Part shown: piece by piece, positions 36,508 to 45,973 of the stretch
Numbering within the stretch: position 1 is the first letter of the stretch
Layout: the number at the start of each line of letters is the position of its first letter
Program-made: the position numbers and the translations under genes
The notes under the pieces: model-generated
The model's input: only the letters and a program-made list of their open reading frames with translations
Told to the model about the DNA's origin: nothing
The model's database searches: none
Source: Actinobacteria bacterium UBA2279
GTDB lineage: Bacteria; Actinomycetota; Coriobacteriia; Anaerosomatales; Anaerosomataceae
DNA length: 64,000 bases
Assembly (NCBI GenBank): GCA_002347365.1
Contig: DDWT01000020.1
Span: 9,721-73,720 of the forward strand
Direction: 5' to 3'

Positions 36508-36696
36508 CTCTTTCACCTCCAGTTCACGGGCCCCGGTCAAGGCGCCGATCGAGGCCGCCTACAGTACTTAGTGTATGTACCCGCAATCTTGGACCCTGGA
36601 TGGCCGAGATGGGGCTCCGGAAGAGGCGAATTCGCGACATTGCGGTAGACTTGTGACGCAGCGCGTAGCCCGGCAACGGTATGCGGAAGGGTGGAA

Positions 36697-38301
36697 ATGA
36701 TACTCGCACTCGCGCAGGTCGACCCGACCGTTGGCGACATCGACGGAAACACCGCGCGTGCCGGCGAGATCGTTGCACGTGCGGCCGCCTCGGGGGCAGA
36801 CGTGGTGGTCATGCCAGAGCTCATGTTGACCGGCTATCCACCTGAGGATCTGCTCGCCAAACCTCACTTCGTACAGCGCAATCTCGATGCTCTCGAACGA
36901 CTGGCGACCTCTTGTGCGGTGCCCGTGCTCGTGGGTTTCGTCGATCGGGACAGTGACGGGAATCTGTACAACGCCGCAGCACTCCTCGGCGGCGGGCGGG
37001 CTCAGCGAGTCTACCGGAAGGGCAATCTTCCGAATTACGGCGTCTTTGACGAGGAGCGCTATTTCGAGCCGGGTGAGAATGATGAGATCATCGCGTTCGG
37101 CGACACGATGATCGCGCTGACGGTGTGCGAGGACATCTGGGTTCCGGAGACCGTGTCCCGCCTTGCGAGCCAAGGTGCCCGGGTCGTGCTCAACATCTCT
37201 GCGTCTCCGTTCCATGTGGGGAAGGGAGTGGCCCGAGAGGAGATGCTGCAGGCGCGGGCACGCGACAACGGCGTGTGGGTGGCGTACTGCAATCTGGTCG
37301 GAGGCCAAGACGAGCTCGTCTTCGACGGGCGTTCTGCGGTCATCGCTCCCGATGGCACTGTCGTGGCGCGCGCGGCCTCGTTCGCCGAGGACCTGTTGTT
37401 GGTCCGGATCGACCCCGACGCGACGAGTGTCGGCGAGCAGCGAGTAGAGCCGATGGGCGGCGCCGAGGAAGAGGTGTACGGCGCGCTCACGCTTGGCCTG
37501 CGGGACTACATGAACAAGAACGGTTTCCACGATGTCGTGCTGGGCCTTTCGGGGGGCATCGATTCTGCGTTGACGGCCGCCGTTGCGGTCGATGCGCTGG
37601 GCGCGGAGCACGTTCACGGCGTGCTGCTCCCGTCGCGTTACTCGTCGGAAGGCAGTGTCCAAGACGCGCAGGCCCTTGCCGGCATGTTGGGCATCGAGAC
37701 GCTCACGCTTCCCATCGAGGAGCCGTTCAGCGCGATGCTGGCGACGCTGGAGCCGGTGTTCTGTGACATGCCGGCAGATGTCACCGAGGAGAACCTTCAG
37801 GCGCGCGTACGCGGTACGTTGCTCATGGCCTTGTCGAACAAGTTCGGCTGGCTTGTGCTCGCAACAGGAAACAAGAGCGAACTCTCGGTCGGGTACTCGA
37901 CGCTCTATGGCGACATGGTCGGTGGCTTCGCACCGCTCAAAGACGTGCTCAAGACCCGGGTGTATCGGCTGGCCGTATATCGCAACACGCTGGGACCGGC
38001 CATACCCGAGGCGTCTATCACCAAGCCGCCGTCAGCAGAGCTTCGACCCGATCAGGTCGACCAGGACAGTCTTCCGCCGTACGACGAACTCGATGCGGTT
38101 CTGAACTCCTACGTCGTGCTGGATAAGGGGCTCGAGGCGATCGTTGCCGAGGGGCACGATCCGGCGTTGGTGTCCCGGGTCATCCGAATGGTCGACGCCG
38201 CCGAGTACAAGCGGCGTCAGGGTCCGCTCGGAATACGCATATCGCCGAAGGCCTTCGGTAAGGACCGGCGAGTCCCGGTAACGAACCGGTTCGGCGGATA
38301 G
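36697..38301 (+). CDS. nadE: glutamine-dependent NAD+ synthetase
   Basis: About 534 residues. An N-terminal nitrilase-type amidase domain (1-260) is fused to an NAD synthetase domain. The amidase catalytic triad is visible: Glu in VVMPELMLTGYP, Lys in YRKGNLPNYGVFDEERYF, Cys in LTVCEDIW. The synthetase PP-loop is LGLSGGIDSALTAAVA, with GNKSELSVGYSTLYGDM later. It amidates nicotinate adenine dinucleotide in the last step of NAD synthesis. ATG 36697 has GGAAGGG upstream; GTG 36691 lies too close to it. Confidence 0.96.
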   Translation: MILALAQVDPTVGDIDGNTARAGEIVARAAASGADVVVMPELMLTGYPPEDLLAKPHFVQRNLDALERLATSCAVPVLVGFVDRDSDGNLYNAAALLGGGRAQRVYRKGNLPNYGVFDEERYFEPGENDEIIAFGDTMIALTVCEDIWVPETVSRLASQGARVVLNISASPFHVGKGVAREEMLQARARDNGVWVAYCNLVGGQDELVFDGRSAVIAPDGTVVARAASFAEDLLLVRIDPDATSVGEQRVEPMGGAEEEVYGALTLGLRDYMNKNGFHDVVLGLSGGIDSALTAAVAVDALGAEHVHGVLLPSRYSSEGSVQDAQALAGMLGIETLTLPIEEPFSAMLATLEPVFCDMPADVTEENLQARVRGTLLMALSNKFGWLVLATGNKSELSVGYSTLYGDMVGGFAPLKDVLKTRVYRLAVYRNTLGPAIPEASITKPPSAELRPDQVDQDSLPPYDELDAVLNSYVVLDKGLEAIVAEGHDPALVSRVIRMVDAAEYKRRQGPLGIRISPKAFGKDRRVPVTNRFGG

Positions 38302-38302
38302 G

Positions 38303-38746
38303 ATGACCGACATTCTGCTCGTGTGGATCGAGACGTCTGACCCGCGCATGCTCGAAGTCAACGAGCTGCGCCACGTAGCGCTGTTCGAGCCGTTCGGGAT
38401 CCCGCGTTGCGACACGTGGAACGACGACATTCCAGGTGTGCACCACCTGATCGCGGTGGTCGGGGAGCGAGTAGTGGGCTACTCCTGCCTGATCGTTGAT
38501 GACGACGAGGGTCAGGTCCGGCAGGTGTGCGTTGCTCCGCGCCAGCGTGGGGCGGGCATCGGCCGCGCGCTGATGTCCGAGGTCGTAGACGAGGCGGCAC
38601 GGCTTGGACTCGGCACCGTCTGGCTGAACGCCCGCGTCAGCGCGGAGGACTTCTACCGGAGACTCGGCTGGGTCACTACCAGCGGAGAATTCCCCTTCGG
38701 CCGCACCGGTGTCCCGCACGTGCGCATGGAATACCCGCAGGACTGA
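38303..38746 (+). CDS. GNAT-family N-acetyltransferase
   Basis: A 147-residue GNAT domain. Its acetyl-CoA loop reads VRQVCVAPRQRGAGIGRALM, with the core Q/RxxGxG/A pattern, followed by LNARVSAEDFYRRLGWV. It resembles the ElaA-like group in size and the FYRRLGW end. The acceptor is unknown. It begins one base after the nadE stop, so it is co-transcribed with it, but no functional link follows. Confidence 0.85.
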   Translation: MTDILLVWIETSDPRMLEVNELRHVALFEPFGIPRCDTWNDDIPGVHHLIAVVGERVVGYSCLIVDDDEGQVRQVCVAPRQRGAGIGRALMSEVVDEAARLGLGTVWLNARVSAEDFYRRLGWVTTSGEFPFGRTGVPHVRMEYPQD

Positions 38747-38860
38747 TCCCGGACTGTGACGGAGCGCACGTTCCCGTTTGAGGGTGAGCGATACGCTGCC
38801 GATACACCCTCTAGTACTACCGGGGTCGTTGACGACTCCTCGACAGGAAGAGGTATCGGT

Positions 38861-41416
38861 TTGTCCAGCCGGCTGCGCCTACTCGTCCTCACCGCTGCTC
38901 TCGCTGTGGTGATGGCCGTTCCCTTGACCGCGTACGCGTACGTGATGCCGCTGTCGGTCGAGCAGATGGCCGATATCGCGGATACCGTTGTGGAAGTGCA
39001 GGTGTCCGGCTCCGGTGCGCGGTGGACTCATGACCCGATGACGCGAGAGCGTCGGGCGATCGTCACGGACGTACGCGTCAACGTTGTCCGCGTCTTGAAA
39101 GGCGAGTCTCGCTCGGACATCATCCTCACGCAGTTCGGCGGCGCGGTGGGAGCCGACAACCTCCGGGTGAGTGACCTTCCGGCGTTCGCCCCGGGAGAAA
39201 GATGCATCCTGTTCATCGACGAGAACGGTGTCGTAGGCGGTGCCCAGGGCAAGCTCGTGATCGAGGGCGGCCGGGTACCGTCGCTGGGCATGTCTGTTGC
39301 CGCCGCCGAGTCGTTCATCGTGGAAAGCGCGACAGGGTCCGCTGTCGCCGTGACATCTCCAGACGCGCTAGTCAGTCCGATGTCGCTTGCGATCACAGGT
39401 CTGGTCCCTGCGACGGTGAATGCGGGTATCGGAGACACCATCACTATCACAGGGTCCGGATTCGGTGCGGTTCAAGGCACGGGTTCGATCGGGTTCTTAC
39501 GCGGCGATAGTGGCACCGGTTTTCCGCGAGTCAACGGATCGGTGGTGGCATGGTCTGACTCGCAGATCGTCTGTCAGATACCGCGCTTGGCCGAGAGCGG
39601 CCAGGTGCTGGTCACTTCCAACGATGGCGCACAGCAGTTGACTCCGACAAGTCTCAAGGTGGGATACAGCGACAGCGGCCGTCGGTGGTTCCCCGGGACG
39701 GTGACGTACCGGATCAATCCCAACACGGCTGATCTGACCACTGAGGTCACAGCCATCCAGCGAGCGCTCGCGACCTGGACCGGTTGCGGTGCGAACGTCT
39801 CGTATGTGTATGGTGGTGCGTGCTCGTCCACCGCATACACGCCGAACACCGATGACGGGTATAACGACATCTACTTCGTGGCGAGCGGGATGCCCACCGG
39901 CGTCGTTGCTCAGAACTACATGCATTGGAACGGCTCCGTTGGTGAGTCCGACATCGTGTTCAGCGATACCTACCCATGGGCCGATGGGCCCGCCGGAAGC
40001 GTGAGCGGCATCGATGTTGAGAGCGTTGCGCTCCACGAGCTCGGCCACACGGTAGGACTGGATGACCAGTACGGCGACCTGGATGAAGTGATGGGTTCGG
40101 CGAGCTGGGGAACGACGCGGCGCGACCTGTCCTCCTACGACCTGGCCGGCGCTCATCACATCTGGGGTTCCGTGTCCGACACGACACCGCCGAGCGCGCC
40201 CACGGTCTCCTCGGCAACGCATCCTTCTCAGAGCATCTGGTACACGAACCCGAATCCCTCGTTCACCTTCGCCGCCAGCGATCTTGGCGGTATCGCCGGG
40301 TACTCCTACGTGCTCGACACCTTCGCGACGACGGTACCTGACACGACCTCCGAGGGCAGCTCCACATCGAAGTCCTACTCCGGGATCGCCGATGGGGAGT
40401 GGTACTTCCACGTGCGTGCCGTGGATATGGCCGGTAACTGGGGAGCGGCTGCCCATTACCGCGTACGCGTTGACACGGTCGTGGAAGTGACCGTGCTCGA
40501 GGTGCAGGGTGCTTCCCGCTTCGACACCGCGGTCCGGGCATCGCAACTCGCGTATCCGTCCGGAACTGGCACGGTGTTGCTGGCCACAGGCCGCAACTGG
40601 CCCGACGCACTCGGCGGGGCCGCGCTTGCCGGTGCGGTGGACGGACCGATCCTGCTGTCCGAGGCGACAGGTCTTCCTGACAGCGTGAAGGCTGAGATCG
40701 CCCGGCTCGGCGCGACCCATGCCATCATCCTGGGCGGACCCTCCGCACTGGGTGCGGGTGTGGAGCGGGACCTTCGCGCCGCAGGTGTGACCTTCGAGCG
40801 ACTGGGTGGCTCGAACCGCTTCCAGACCGCAGAGCTTATCGCGCAGGCGACGATCTCCCGTCTCGGCACCTTCGATGGAACGGCACTGATCGCCACGGGA
40901 CTCAACTTCCCCGATGCCCTCGCCGCTTCGCCCATGGCTGCAGCCAAAGGCTGGCCGATCTTCCTGACGAGCCGCACCGAGGCGCCCGCCGCACTCGTGG
41001 CGCGGCTCAAGGCGTACGGCGTGACATCTGCAGTAGTCCTGGGCGGCCAGATCGCCGTGTCAGACGCCCAGTACTCCGCGCTTGCAGCCGGTCTTGGCTC
41101 GGCCACGAGATTGAGCGGTGCCGATCGCTACAGCACCTGCGCGATCATCGCGCAGTATGCAGTCGACCATGCGGGGATGTCGTACGACGGGCTGGGTGTA
41201 GGTGTGGGGACCAACTTCCCCGATGCTTTGGCCGGCGGCCCGTTGTGCGCGAAGGCCGGCGGTGTGATGCTCCTGAGCACCCCCACCTCGCTTCCGGGTC
41301 CGGTACAGAGCCTTCTACTCGCGAACAAGGCCGAGATAGGGACGGTTCACTTCCTCGGCGGTCCGTCCGCGCTCACTCCGGCCGTCCGAGCGCAGGTCAC
41401 TTCGATCCTCAATTGA
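38861..41416 (+). CDS. secreted zinc metalloprotease-like protein with TIG and three cell-wall-binding 2 repeats
   Basis: A large exported protein of about 851 residues. TTG 38861 gives a normal signal peptide (SSRLRLLVLTAALAVVMAVP, then AYA) with AGGAAGAGG seven bases before it. GTG 38756 is an alternative that adds 35 polar residues. Order along the gene: a mixed domain to about 39390; an IPT/TIG domain (about 39400-39655); a matrixin-like protease domain (39660-40170) with HELGHTVGLDD at 40034 and VMGSA as the Met-turn; a fibronectin/Ig-like domain (40190-40480); and three CWB2 repeats (40507-41413) that start SRFDTAV, NRFQTAE and DRYSTCA. CWB2 repeats bind anionic cell-wall polymers, so it should stay on the surface. 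Confidence 0.88.
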   Translation: MSSRLRLLVLTAALAVVMAVPLTAYAYVMPLSVEQMADIADTVVEVQVSGSGARWTHDPMTRERRAIVTDVRVNVVRVLKGESRSDIILTQFGGAVGADNLRVSDLPAFAPGERCILFIDENGVVGGAQGKLVIEGGRVPSLGMSVAAAESFIVESATGSAVAVTSPDALVSPMSLAITGLVPATVNAGIGDTITITGSGFGAVQGTGSIGFLRGDSGTGFPRVNGSVVAWSDSQIVCQIPRLAESGQVLVTSNDGAQQLTPTSLKVGYSDSGRRWFPGTVTYRINPNTADLTTEVTAIQRALATWTGCGANVSYVYGGACSSTAYTPNTDDGYNDIYFVASGMPTGVVAQNYMHWNGSVGESDIVFSDTYPWADGPAGSVSGIDVESVALHELGHTVGLDDQYGDLDEVMGSASWGTTRRDLSSYDLAGAHHIWGSVSDTTPPSAPTVSSATHPSQSIWYTNPNPSFTFAASDLGGIAGYSYVLDTFATTVPDTTSEGSSTSKSYSGIADGEWYFHVRAVDMAGNWGAAAHYRVRVDTVVEVTVLEVQGASRFDTAVRASQLAYPSGTGTVLLATGRNWPDALGGAALAGAVDGPILLSEATGLPDSVKAEIARLGATHAIILGGPSALGAGVERDLRAAGVTFERLGGSNRFQTAELIAQATISRLGTFDGTALIATGLNFPDALAASPMAAAKGWPIFLTSRTEAPAALVARLKAYGVTSAVVLGGQIAVSDAQYSALAAGLGSATRLSGADRYSTCAIIAQYAVDHAGMSYDGLGVGVGTNFPDALAGGPLCAKAGGVMLLSTPTSLPGPVQSLLLANKAEIGTVHFLGGPSALTPAVRAQVTSILN

Positions 41417-41434
41417 GTGGCGCGAAGTCTCGTA

Positions 41435-41462
41435 TTGACCTAACCTAGTCGGTGCGTATTCG
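41435..41462 (+). promoter_or_regulatory. putative promoter of the class I aldolase gene
   Basis: TTGACC (41435-41440) is followed after 16 bases by TATTCG (41457-41462). The -35 is good and the -10 is moderate. It lies in the 70-base gap before the aldolase start. Confidence 0.4.
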
Positions 41463-41486
41463 ACCGCGTTTGACTGGGGAGGGACC

Positions 41487-42446
41487 ATGCCGAGCATCAC
41501 CCGTGAACAGGTCCGCGTGCCGGCCGACGTGCCCGCAGAGGCGCGCGAGACCTACATCGACAACTACATGGCGGCAACTCGTGGTACCGGTAGATTGATG
41601 CTTTTCGCCTGCGACCAGAAGATCGAACATCTCAATGATGACTTCTTCGGTGAAGGCATCTCCGCCGAGGACAATGAGCCGGAGCACCTGTTCCGCATCG
41701 GCTCCCAGGGGGTATGCGGCGTACTCGCAGGCCAGCGAGGTCTGATCGCCCAGTACGCACTCGACTACCCCGAGATCAACTACCTCGTGAAGATGAACTC
41801 CAAGACTCACCTGATCAAGACGTCGGCGAGCGATCCTGCAAAGCACCAGGATGATCCCTACAGCCCGCAGCTGTACGACATCCAGACCGTGCTCGACCTG
41901 CGCGATGCCGGCGTGAACGCGGTCGGCGTAGGCTACACGATCTACCTGGGCTCGGAGTACGAGTCCCAGATGATGATGGAGGCCGGCCAGCTCATCGCCG
42001 ACGCGCATTCCATCGGCCTTGTGGTCGTGCTGTGGATCTATCCTCGCGGCAAGGCGGTCAAAGACGAGAAGGACGCGCATCTGATCGCCGGCGCAGCCGG
42101 CACGGCACTGTGCCTGGGCGCCGACTTCGTGAAGGTCAACCCGCCCAAGGGCGATGATGCGCAGTCCTCTGCCGAGAAGCTTGTCGAGGTCTCCAAGGCC
42201 GCCGGACGCACCGGGCTGGTATGTGCAGGCGGTTCGACCGTGGCTGCCGAGAAGTTCCTCTCGCAGCTGTGGGAGCAGATCCACGTGGGCGGCGCCAAGG
42301 GCAACGCGACCGGGCGCAACATCCACCAGCGTTCGCTCGATGAGGCCGTCCGGCTGACGAAGGCCATCTCGGCTATCACGCTTGCTGACTGGAGCGTCGA
42401 GGACGCCCTGGCGGTATTCAACGGCGAGAAGGACTTCGCACTCTAG
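41487..42446 (+). CDS. class I fructose-bisphosphate aldolase (DhnA/archaeal type)
   Basis: A 319-residue DeoC/LacD-fold aldolase of the DhnA-type class I group. It contains MLFACDQKIEHLNDDFFG, then VLWIYPRGKAVKDE and DFVKVNPPKG, whose Lys should form the Schiff base. VCAGGSTVAAEKFLSQL and GNATGRNIHQR supply the phosphate site. It should cleave or form fructose 1,6-bisphosphate. Its position before accDA and pfkA supports a glycolytic role. The ATG follows GGGGAGGGA. Confidence 0.88.
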   Translation: MPSITREQVRVPADVPAEARETYIDNYMAATRGTGRLMLFACDQKIEHLNDDFFGEGISAEDNEPEHLFRIGSQGVCGVLAGQRGLIAQYALDYPEINYLVKMNSKTHLIKTSASDPAKHQDDPYSPQLYDIQTVLDLRDAGVNAVGVGYTIYLGSEYESQMMMEAGQLIADAHSIGLVVVLWIYPRGKAVKDEKDAHLIAGAAGTALCLGADFVKVNPPKGDDAQSSAEKLVEVSKAAGRTGLVCAGGSTVAAEKFLSQLWEQIHVGGAKGNATGRNIHQRSLDEAVRLTKAISAITLADWSVEDALAVFNGEKDFAL

Positions 42447-42469
42447 GGTATATCCCGACCGTTCGACGG

Positions 42470-42500
42470 ACGCGGCATCGCTCTCCGGGCGGTGCCGCGT
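42470..42500 (+). terminator. hairpin after the aldolase gene
   Basis: ACGCGGCA (42470-42477) and TGCCGCGT (42493-42500) form a perfect 8-bp stem 24 bases after the aldolase stop. Only TATCC follows, so any terminator activity would be weak. Confidence 0.5.
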
Positions 42501-42543
42501 TATCCTGTACACTTGATGTCACCCGAAAAGACATGGGAGTCCC

Positions 42544-43467
42544 ATGCCGATCTCTGATTGGTTCAAGGCACGGGAGGGTCGCAAGTACACGATGACCTCC
42601 ACCGACGCCCCGGGCGAGCTGCCGGACGGCGTGTGGGTGAAGTGCCCCTCGTGCAAACACACGCTGTATCAGGGCGATCTTGATCGCACTGCAGACGTAT
42701 GTCCGCACTGCGGGCATCACTTCGACATAGACGCACCCCGGCGGATCGCCTTGCTTGCCGATGAAGGCACCTTCGAGGAGACCGAGGCGACGCTGAGCTC
42801 CGTCGACCCGCTACGCTTCAACGCGGCCAAGCCCTACACCGAGAGCCTTGCGAAGGCAAAGGCGGCCTCGGGCATGCCCGAGGCCATCGTGACCGGACGG
42901 GCGTTGCTCGGCGGACATCCCGTCGTTCTCGGCGTCATGGATTTCCGCTTCATCGCGGCTTCGATGGGTTCGGCTGTGGGTGAGAAGATCGCACGCGCAT
43001 TCAGGTTGGCGGAGCGCGAGCAGCGCGCCGTCATCATGGTGACCCGTTCCGGCGGCGCGCGCATGCAAGAGGGCATGCTCTCTCTCATGCAGATGGCCAA
43101 GACGGCCGCCGAAGCCGAGCGGCTTGCGTCTGCGGGTCTGCCCTACATCTCAGTGCTCGCCAATCCGACGATGGGCGGCGTGACGGCAAGCTTCGCTGTT
43201 CTTGCCGACATCATCTTCGCCGAACCCGGAGCTCTCATAGGCTTTGCCGGGCAGCGGATCATCGAACAGACCATCCGGCAGAATCTGCCGAAGAACTTCC
43301 GTACGTCCGAGTACTTCGAGGAGTACGGCATGGTCGATGCGGTCGTTGCCCGCGATCAGCAGAAGACCGCCATCGCGCTTGCGCTCGACTATCTCGGCGC
43401 GCCGGGCGTGCCCGATGCGGCCGAGGGCGCCGCGTGCGCGATCGTCCCTCCGGGTGGTGATGTGTGA
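42544..43467 (+). CDS. accD: acetyl-CoA carboxylase carboxyltransferase subunit beta
   Basis: A 307-residue AccD with the N-terminal four-Cys zinc ribbon (VKCPSCKHTLYQ and VCPHCGHHF). The carboxyltransferase core has GHPVVLGVMDFRFIAASMGS, TRSGGARMQEGMLSLMQMAK and NPTMGGVTASFA, then GFAGQRIIEQTI. With AccA it transfers carboxyl from carboxybiotin to acetyl-CoA to make malonyl-CoA. AccB and AccC are not in the window. It overlaps accA by four bases. Confidence 0.97.
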   Translation: MPISDWFKAREGRKYTMTSTDAPGELPDGVWVKCPSCKHTLYQGDLDRTADVCPHCGHHFDIDAPRRIALLADEGTFEETEATLSSVDPLRFNAAKPYTESLAKAKAASGMPEAIVTGRALLGGHPVVLGVMDFRFIAASMGSAVGEKIARAFRLAEREQRAVIMVTRSGGARMQEGMLSLMQMAKTAAEAERLASAGLPYISVLANPTMGGVTASFAVLADIIFAEPGALIGFAGQRIIEQTIRQNLPKNFRTSEYFEEYGMVDAVVARDQQKTAIALALDYLGAPGVPDAAEGAACAIVPPGGDV

Positions 43468-44429
43468 TGGCCCGGTTCGTGATGGAGTTCGAACGGCCGT
43501 TGGTCGAACTCGAAGACAAGCTCGTCGAACTCAAACGTCTCGATATCGCTGCGACGCCTGAACTCGCCGATGAGATCGCGGAACTCGAGGCGGAGATAGA
43601 GCGACTGCGCGAGACGCTCTATGCCGCGCTGTCGCCGTGGGAGAAGGTGCAGGTATCGCGTCATCCCGAGCGACCCAAGACGCAAGACTACGTCGAGATG
43701 CTCTTCGATGACGTCATCGAGCTTCATGGTGATCGCGTGTTCGGAGACGACGAGGCGATACTCACCGCTCTTGCGACTCTGGAGGGTCGCAGGTGTGTGG
43801 TCATCGGACATCGCAAAGGCAAGAACACCAAAGAGAACATCAAGCGCAATTTCGGCAGCCCTCATCCCGAGGGATTCCGCAAGGCGCGCCGTGCGATGAA
43901 GCTGGCCGAGAAGTTCGGATTGCCCGTCGTCACGCTCATCGACACGCAGGGTGCGTTCCCCGGCCTGGAGGCCGAGCAGCGCGGACAGGCATGGGCCATC
44001 GCGGAGAACCTCGCGACGCTTGCGGCTCTCAAGACGCCGGTCGTGGCGGTGGGGATCGGGGAGGGCGGAAGCGGCGGAGCGCTCGCGATAGGCTTCGGTG
44101 ACCGCCTCATCATGCTTGAGAACGCGTACTACTCGGTCATCACACCTGAGGCATGCGCTTCGATCCTGTTCAAGGACGCTACTCGTGCACCCGAGGCGGC
44201 TCCGTGTCTGGCGATGACCGCGGACGACCTGATCCGTCTGGGTATCGCGGACGAGATCGTTCGCGAGCCGCAGGGCGGGGCACATCGGGATCCCGCGATC
44301 GTCTATGCGTCGGTGGCGCGCTCGGTCACGCGAGCGCTTGACGAGCTGTGCGGGAAGGATATCGATGACGTCTTGGCGAAGCGCTATGAGAGACTAGCCA
44401 CGACAGGCGTCTACACAGAGGGGGAGTAA
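43464..44429 (+). CDS. accA: acetyl-CoA carboxylase carboxyltransferase subunit alpha
   Basis: A 321-residue AccA. A coiled-coil N-terminus (EFERPLVELEDKLVELKRL to RLRETLYAAL) leads into SPWEKVQVSRHPERPKTQDY. The core has IGHRKGKNTKENIKRNFG, PEGFRKARRAMKLAEKF, LIDTQGAFPGLEAEQRGQ and GEGGSGGALAIGFGDRL. It forms the A2B2 carboxyltransferase with AccD. GTG 43464 overlaps the accD stop, and ATG 43467 is also possible. Confidence 0.97.
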   Translation: MMARFVMEFERPLVELEDKLVELKRLDIAATPELADEIAELEAEIERLRETLYAALSPWEKVQVSRHPERPKTQDYVEMLFDDVIELHGDRVFGDDEAILTALATLEGRRCVVIGHRKGKNTKENIKRNFGSPHPEGFRKARRAMKLAEKFGLPVVTLIDTQGAFPGLEAEQRGQAWAIAENLATLAALKTPVVAVGIGEGGSGGALAIGFGDRLIMLENAYYSVITPEACASILFKDATRAPEAAPCLAMTADDLIRLGIADEIVREPQGGAHRDPAIVYASVARSVTRALDELCGKDIDDVLAKRYERLATTGVYTEGE

Positions 44430-44433
44430 GCGC

Positions 44434-45399
44434 ATGACGACACCCCGCATCGCAGTGCTCACGAGCGGCGGCGACGCTCCGGGGATGAACGCAGCGATCC
44501 GTGCTGTCGTGCGCATCGCCATCTCGCATGGTGCCGAGGCAATGGCCGTGCGCCATGGCTACGAGGGGCTGATCGATGGCGACTTCTCCGAGATGCAGCT
44601 CGGTAGCGTCGGCGGCGTGCTCGACCGCGGAGGTACGTTCATCGGGACATCCCGCTCGGAACGTATGTTCACGGAAGAGGGCCTTGACCGTGCCGCGCAA
44701 CAGCTGGCCGATCACGGTGTGACCGGACTGGTGACCATCGGCGGCGATGGCACCTACCGCGCGGCGGAGGAGCTCGACAAGCGCGGCGTGAGCGTCATCG
44801 GCGTACCCGGCACGATCGACAACGATATCGCGGCTACCGACACGACGATCGGCTTCGACACCGCCCAGAACACCATCTGCGATGCCACGTCGAAGGTCCG
44901 CGATACGGCGTCCAGTCACGAGAGAACGTTCATCATCGAAGTCATGGGCCGCCACTGCGGCATGCTCGCGCTGTACTCGGGTCTGGCAGCGGGCGCGGAC
45001 TGTATCCTGGTGCCGGAAATCCCCTGGAAGCTCGAGGACATCTGTGTCTCGGTCAGGCAGGGTATCGAACGCGGCAAGAAGCACTCGATCATCGTGATGG
45101 CCGAGGGGGCCGGGCATGCGTTCGGCGTCGCCGAAGACCTGTCACCCTTGTGCGGCCATCAGGTTCGGGCTGTCGTGCTCGGCCACATACAGCGTGGCGG
45201 AGCGCCGTCAGCGTTCGATCGCACGCTCGCCAGTCGCATGGGCGCTGCAGCGGTGGAGGCGCTTCTGGACGGCGAGAGCGGCAAGGCAGTCTGTCTGCGC
45301 AACGCCGACATGGAGCTTGCAACGCTGCAGGACTGCTACAGCCGCCACCACGACATGAAGAAGCACATCTACGATCTCGCGATGGTGCTTGCCCGATGA
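44434..45399 (+). CDS. pfkA: 6-phosphofructokinase
   Basis: A 321-residue PfkA. Landmarks are VLTSGGDAPGMNAAIRAVV, IGGDGTYRAAEEL, GVPGTIDNDIAATDTTIGFD with the catalytic Asp, EVMGRHCGMLAL and LGHIQRGGAPSAFDR. The GGDGT loop, with Gly rather than Asp at the selectivity site, favours ATP over pyrophosphate as donor. It starts four bases after accA and overlaps the next gene. This pairs the committed steps of glycolysis and fatty-acid synthesis. Confidence 0.96.
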   Translation: MTTPRIAVLTSGGDAPGMNAAIRAVVRIAISHGAEAMAVRHGYEGLIDGDFSEMQLGSVGGVLDRGGTFIGTSRSERMFTEEGLDRAAQQLADHGVTGLVTIGGDGTYRAAEELDKRGVSVIGVPGTIDNDIAATDTTIGFDTAQNTICDATSKVRDTASSHERTFIIEVMGRHCGMLALYSGLAAGADCILVPEIPWKLEDICVSVRQGIERGKKHSIIVMAEGAGHAFGVAEDLSPLCGHQVRAVVLGHIQRGGAPSAFDRTLASRMGAAAVEALLDGESGKAVCLRNADMELATLQDCYSRHHDMKKHIYDLAMVLAR

Positions 45400-45965
45400 T
45401 GACCATCTCCGAGGAGCTGTTCGCGTCGTTCAAAGACACCGGCCGCGACCTGTTCCTCACGGGTGCCGTGTCGAGCCACGGCGGCAACTTGAGTGTCCGT
45501 ATCGGCGACCGCATCCTTATCACCCGAAGCGGGTCGATGCTCGGCAGGCTCAGCCGAAACGACATCGTGGAGACGGGTATAGACGCGTGTCCGGAAGATG
45601 AGGGCTGCAGTAGGGAGCTTGTCGTACACCGCGCCATCTACCGCGCCACGGATGCGCGCGCGATCGTACATGCGCATACCGTTCACACGATCCACCGCTC
45701 GCTGGTCTCTGAGCTCATCGTGCCGCTCGACAGCGAGTCAACGGCCATCCTGGGGGCAGTGCCGGTCGTCTCGGCAGCACAGACTATCGCCTCACCCGAG
45801 GCGGCCGAAGTGCTCTCGGCCCAGCTGCGCGATCACAAGGTCGCGGTGTTGCGCACGCATGGCCCGTTCGCGAAGGGTGCGACGTTGGAAGAGGCGTTCT
45901 ACCACGTGAGCTGCCTTGAGGCGAGCGCACACATCCTCGATATCTCCGACGCTTCGGGCTGCTAG
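45396..45965 (+). CDS. class II aldolase/adducin family protein (FucA-like)
   Basis: A 189-residue zinc aldolase-family protein. It has SSHGGNLSVRIGDRILITRSGS, a probable catalytic Glu in CSRELVVHRAIYRA, the zinc-binding IVHAHTVHTIH and, near the end, the third His in VLRTHGPFAKGATLEEAF. Members cleave sugar phosphates such as fuculose-1-phosphate or methylthioribulose-1-phosphate (as dehydratases). The exact substrate cannot be read here. It overlaps pfkA by four bases (ATGA). Confidence 0.85.
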   Translation: MMTISEELFASFKDTGRDLFLTGAVSSHGGNLSVRIGDRILITRSGSMLGRLSRNDIVETGIDACPEDEGCSRELVVHRAIYRATDARAIVHAHTVHTIHRSLVSELIVPLDSESTAILGAVPVVSAAQTIASPEAAEVLSAQLRDHKVAVLRTHGPFAKGATLEEAFYHVSCLEASAHILDISDASGC

Positions 45966-45973
45966 TCCCGGGG

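Noticed and set aside
44434..45399. Pyrophosphate-dependent phosphofructokinase
   Set aside because: The GGDGT loop has Gly where PPi enzymes have Asp, so ATP dependence is more likely.
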